Assembly (NCBI GenBank): GCA_036399835.1
Contig: DASWMI010000168.1
Coordinates: 1 to 64,000, forward strand
Length of the DNA: 64,000 nt
Source: DASYML01 sp036399835
GTDB lineage: Bacteria > Acidobacteriota > Blastocatellia > Pyrinomonadales > Pyrinomonadaceae
Direction of reading: 5' to 3'
Shown: in pieces, positions 61,602 through 64,000 of the stretch
Position numbering within the stretch: the stretch's first letter is position 1
Layout: the number at the start of each line of letters is the position of its first letter
Notes under the pieces: model-generated
Database searches by the model: none
What the model was told of the DNA's origin: nothing
The model's input: only the letters and a program-made list of their open reading frames with translations
Made by a program: the position numbers and the translations under genes

Positions 61602-64000
61602 ATGAAGATATTCGGGAGCTTTTCCACTCTTCTGCCCAGAGTCGGCACACTTTCCCTGCTGCTCTTTGTCGTCTGCTGTTCAGCCCTGGCTCAGAACATC
61701 GTCGGGACCATCCTGGGGACTGTCAAAGACCCGCAGGGAGCGCTCGTACAGGGCGCTAAAGTAACGGTCGTCAACAAGGCCACCGGAGACACGCGCGAGG
61801 CGACCTCGGGCGCAGACGGCACTTATACTGTGACCAACTTGCAGCCGGGCCGCTATCGTGTGACGGTCGAGGCGCAGGGGTTTCAGACGGCTGTTTTTGA
61901 AGAGGTCGCGGTTGAGACTAACCAGCGCGTGCCCCTGGATGTGGACTTCTCGACGATTACGGGCGGCGGCGGGACTGTCACCGTGACAGCCGAGGCCGCG
62001 CCGCTGGTCGAGAGTGAAACGAGCGTGCGCGGCGACATCATCACAGGTCGGCAGGTCACGGAATTGCCGATTCCGCAAAGAAACTTTACTTTGCTGGCCG
62101 GTCTCTCGCCAGGAGTCTCGCGCCCGAGCCTGGGAACGCTCGGCGGCGGCGGCAACTTTGACAGCGGCGGTCCGAGCAGGGGCACGGAATCAACTCGTTT
62201 CCGCGAATCGGGCGGGTCTGTGCTCTCGGCCAACGGCGCTCGCGTCACGAATAACAATTTCTCGCTCGACGGCGTTGATAACAACGAATCGCAGTTCGGA
62301 CAGATAGCCATCTTCCCGAACCCCGATTCGATTGCCGAGTTCAAGGTTGAGACCAGCGTCCCTTCGGCTGAGACGGGGCGAGCGGGCGGCGCTGTCATCT
62401 CGACTACTTTCAAGTCCGGCGCGAACGACTTTCACGGCACGGCCTTCGAGTTTTATCAGGGACTGGTGGCGAGCGCCAAGCCCGTCTATAACGCCAACCC
62501 CGCAAACACCAACACGCATAATTTCGGCGGCACTATCGGTGGACCAATCTTCCTCCCGCATTTCGGAGAAGGTGGTCCGGTGCTCTGGAGCGGACGCAAC
62601 AAATCCTTCTTCTTCTTCTCCTTTAACGGGCAGCGCAACTCTACGCCGGCCTTCGGCTCCAGCGAAGCTCCCGTCACGGTCCCGACCTTGAGGATGCGCA
62701 ACGGCGATTTTTCCGAACTGCTTCAGCCGGGTAATCTACATACCTATAACACCGTCAATGGACCAGTCGTCGCGCCGCAGGGAACTATCTTCGATGCGAA
62801 CGGGTTGCCGTTTCCAGGCAACGTGATTCCTCAGAATCTCTTTTCTCAAGCAGGCTTCAATCTCCTGAACGCTTACCCGCTGCCGACCAACTCAAGCCTG
62901 CTCAGAAACTTCGACCGCAACCGCAAAGAGAAGGCCAACATCAACCAGTACGACATCAAGCTGGACCACAACTTCACGACCAATAACCGTTTCTTTGGCC
63001 GCTACAGCAAGGCCACCAACGAGCGCATACGCGATAACAACTTCCCGCTCGGCTCTTCGCCCAACGGGCTGGACCTGCCATCGGGTTTCGGCGCGGGCAC
63101 GGAGTTTGGTAACACGCGGCAGGTGGCACTCGGCGATACGCACGTTTTCTCGCCAACCGTGGTCAACGATGCGCGCGCGGGATATTCGCGTTTCGAGATC
63201 GGCATCTTTAATACGGGGCAGGGCGGCGCGCAGGGCTTTGACCCGAACATCGCATCGGCTCTGGGCATCCCGAACGTCAATGTCTGCGGCATCACCTGTA
63301 CGGGGTCGGTCCTGCTCGGCGTCATCGGTACGAATGCAGATAAGGGCGATCTGGAGTTTATCGGAGATAGCAGCCCCTTCTTCTTCCTCTCGAACAACTT
63401 CTATTTCGGAGATACGCTGACCATCGTGCGCGGCAACAAGACTTTCAAGCTCGGCGGCGAGTTGCGCGTGCGTCAAAACCAACCCGCGACGGCGGGTGCA
63501 AGTGCCAAGGGGCAGTATCAGTACGGCACGCAGAACGGCGGATTCCTGGAGGGCAATTATGGCGGGATACCGATTGGCAATTTGGACGCAGGCTCATCCT
63601 ACGCCAACTTGCTGCTTGGCAATCCGCCTACTCACGTGGACCGTGCGATTCCGGGAGGCCCTTATTTCCAGTCCGGCAAAGAAATCTCCTTCTTCGTGCA
63701 GGACGACTGGAAAGTTAATCAAGACCTGACGCTCAACCTGGGGCTGCGCTACGACATCTTTACGCCTTATACGGAGCGCTTCGACCGCCAGTTGAATTTT
63801 GTCCCGGAGCAGAACGCGCTCATCCGCGCTGGCGGCGGCATTCCGCGCGGGCTGCGTGAGACTGACAAGAACAACTTCGGGCCGCGCTTCGGGTTTGCCT
63901 GGAGCGGTTTCAGGGATGATAAGACGGTTGTCATTCGCGGCGGTTACGGGCTGCTCTATTCGACTGACGCGGCCAACATCGGCGCGTTTGCAGTGGACCA
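61602..64000 (+). CDS. Oar-like TonB-dependent receptor (partial, runs off the window)
   Basis: At least 799 residues are visible. A signal peptide (KIFGSFSTLLPRVGTLSLLLF then VVCCSALAQ) is followed by a carboxypeptidase-regulatory-like domain (TILGTVKDPQGALVQGAKVTV, to about residue 115). A plug domain has SLDGVDNNESQFGQIAIFPN and EFKVETSVPSAETGRAGGAV. The start of the barrel includes NFGGTIGGPIFLP and FFVQDDWKVNQDLTLNLGLRYD. This is the Oar-like class of Acidobacteriota and Bacteroidota, which has no TonB box that I can point to. It takes up or anchors large substrates. It is downstream of two CRTAC1-type genes. Confidence 0.93.
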   Translation, partial: MKIFGSFSTLLPRVGTLSLLLFVVCCSALAQNIVGTILGTVKDPQGALVQGAKVTVVNKATGDTREATSGADGTYTVTNLQPGRYRVTVEAQGFQTAVFEEVAVETNQRVPLDVDFSTITGGGGTVTVTAEAAPLVESETSVRGDIITGRQVTELPIPQRNFTLLAGLSPGVSRPSLGTLGGGGNFDSGGPSRGTESTRFRESGGSVLSANGARVTNNNFSLDGVDNNESQFGQIAIFPNPDSIAEFKVETSVPSAETGRAGGAVISTTFKSGANDFHGTAFEFYQGLVASAKPVYNANPANTNTHNFGGTIGGPIFLPHFGEGGPVLWSGRNKSFFFFSFNGQRNSTPAFGSSEAPVTVPTLRMRNGDFSELLQPGNLHTYNTVNGPVVAPQGTIFDANGLPFPGNVIPQNLFSQAGFNLLNAYPLPTNSSLLRNFDRNRKEKANINQYDIKLDHNFTTNNRFFGRYSKATNERIRDNNFPLGSSPNGLDLPSGFGAGTEFGNTRQVALGDTHVFSPTVVNDARAGYSRFEIGIFNTGQGGAQGFDPNIASALGIPNVNVCGITCTGSVLLGVIGTNADKGDLEFIGDSSPFFFLSNNFYFGDTLTIVRGNKTFKLGGELRVRQNQPATAGASAKGQYQYGTQNGGFLEGNYGGIPIGNLDAGSSYANLLLGNPPTHVDRAIPGGPYFQSGKEISFFVQDDWKVNQDLTLNLGLRYDIFTPYTERFDRQLNFVPEQNALIRAGGGIPRGLRETDKNNFGPRFGFAWSGFRDDKTVVIRGGYGLLYSTDAANIGAFAVD

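Noticed and set aside
1..64000. tRNA genes, CRISPR arrays, insertion sequences
   Set aside because: No T-arm-like GGTTCGAATCC motif in cloverleaf context, no regularly spaced direct repeats, and no transposase or integrase were seen.

Overview
The window reads as a chromosomal segment of an Acidobacteriota bacterium, most likely of the Blastocatellia (subdivision 4) type. This is inferred from the mix of families: CadC-like regulators fused to TolB-type propellers, FG-GAP/ASPIC-UnbV (CRTAC1-type) secreted proteins, an Oar-like TonB-dependent receptor, exported CHAT/TPR proteins, S9 peptidases and many small lineage-restricted proteins. GC is fairly high. I found no tRNA, rRNA, CRISPR array, phage or insertion sequence.

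Layout. 0-6.2 kb: an exported TPR-CHAT protein, then small housekeeping genes on the + strand (YtxJ-type bacilliredoxin, DUF971, single-domain response regulator, SemiSWEET-like protein, HELAH-motif protein, zinc-ribbon protein). 6.2-9.9 kb: an outer-membrane barrel, a small HTH-like protein and a divergent CadC-type regulator broken by one in-frame TAA. 9.9-14.1 kb: a minus-strand operon of sensor kinase, SRPBCC protein, GNAT acetyltransferase and NtrC-type regulator. 14.2-25.3 kb: mostly single genes (ferredoxin, DinB-like, MBL hydrolase, PrsW-like protease, SDR, Wza-like export protein and small conserved proteins). 25.5-33.1 kb: DUF1003 protein, a possible structured small RNA, an APC-type permease behind a long structured leader, a zinc-ribbon protein, purD, and pspA with a coiled-coil neighbour. 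33.2-37.8 kb: S9 peptidase, a LysR regulator coupled to a membrane protein, and a small conserved protein.

37.9-64 kb is the most unusual part. A minus-strand operon encodes a large TPR/FG-GAP/ASPIC lipoprotein, two CRTAC1-type proteins and an RnfD/NqrB-like membrane protein. It is divergent from a plus-strand series holding a TauC/SsuC-like permease, its ATPase, an alpha/beta hydrolase, a substrate-binding protein with an in-frame UGA where I recall the family having Cys, a multi-TM protein, a second large TPR/FG-GAP/ASPIC protein, a nitrilase, two more CRTAC1-type proteins and an Oar-like receptor that runs off the window. I infer that this is a cell-surface and transport locus of unknown substrate.

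At the DNA level, the odd-length palindrome TGGWCCA is strongly over-abundant (about 75 copies by hand count), and several intergenic hairpins are built from iterated short words. Every structural RNA call here was folded by eye and needs computation.
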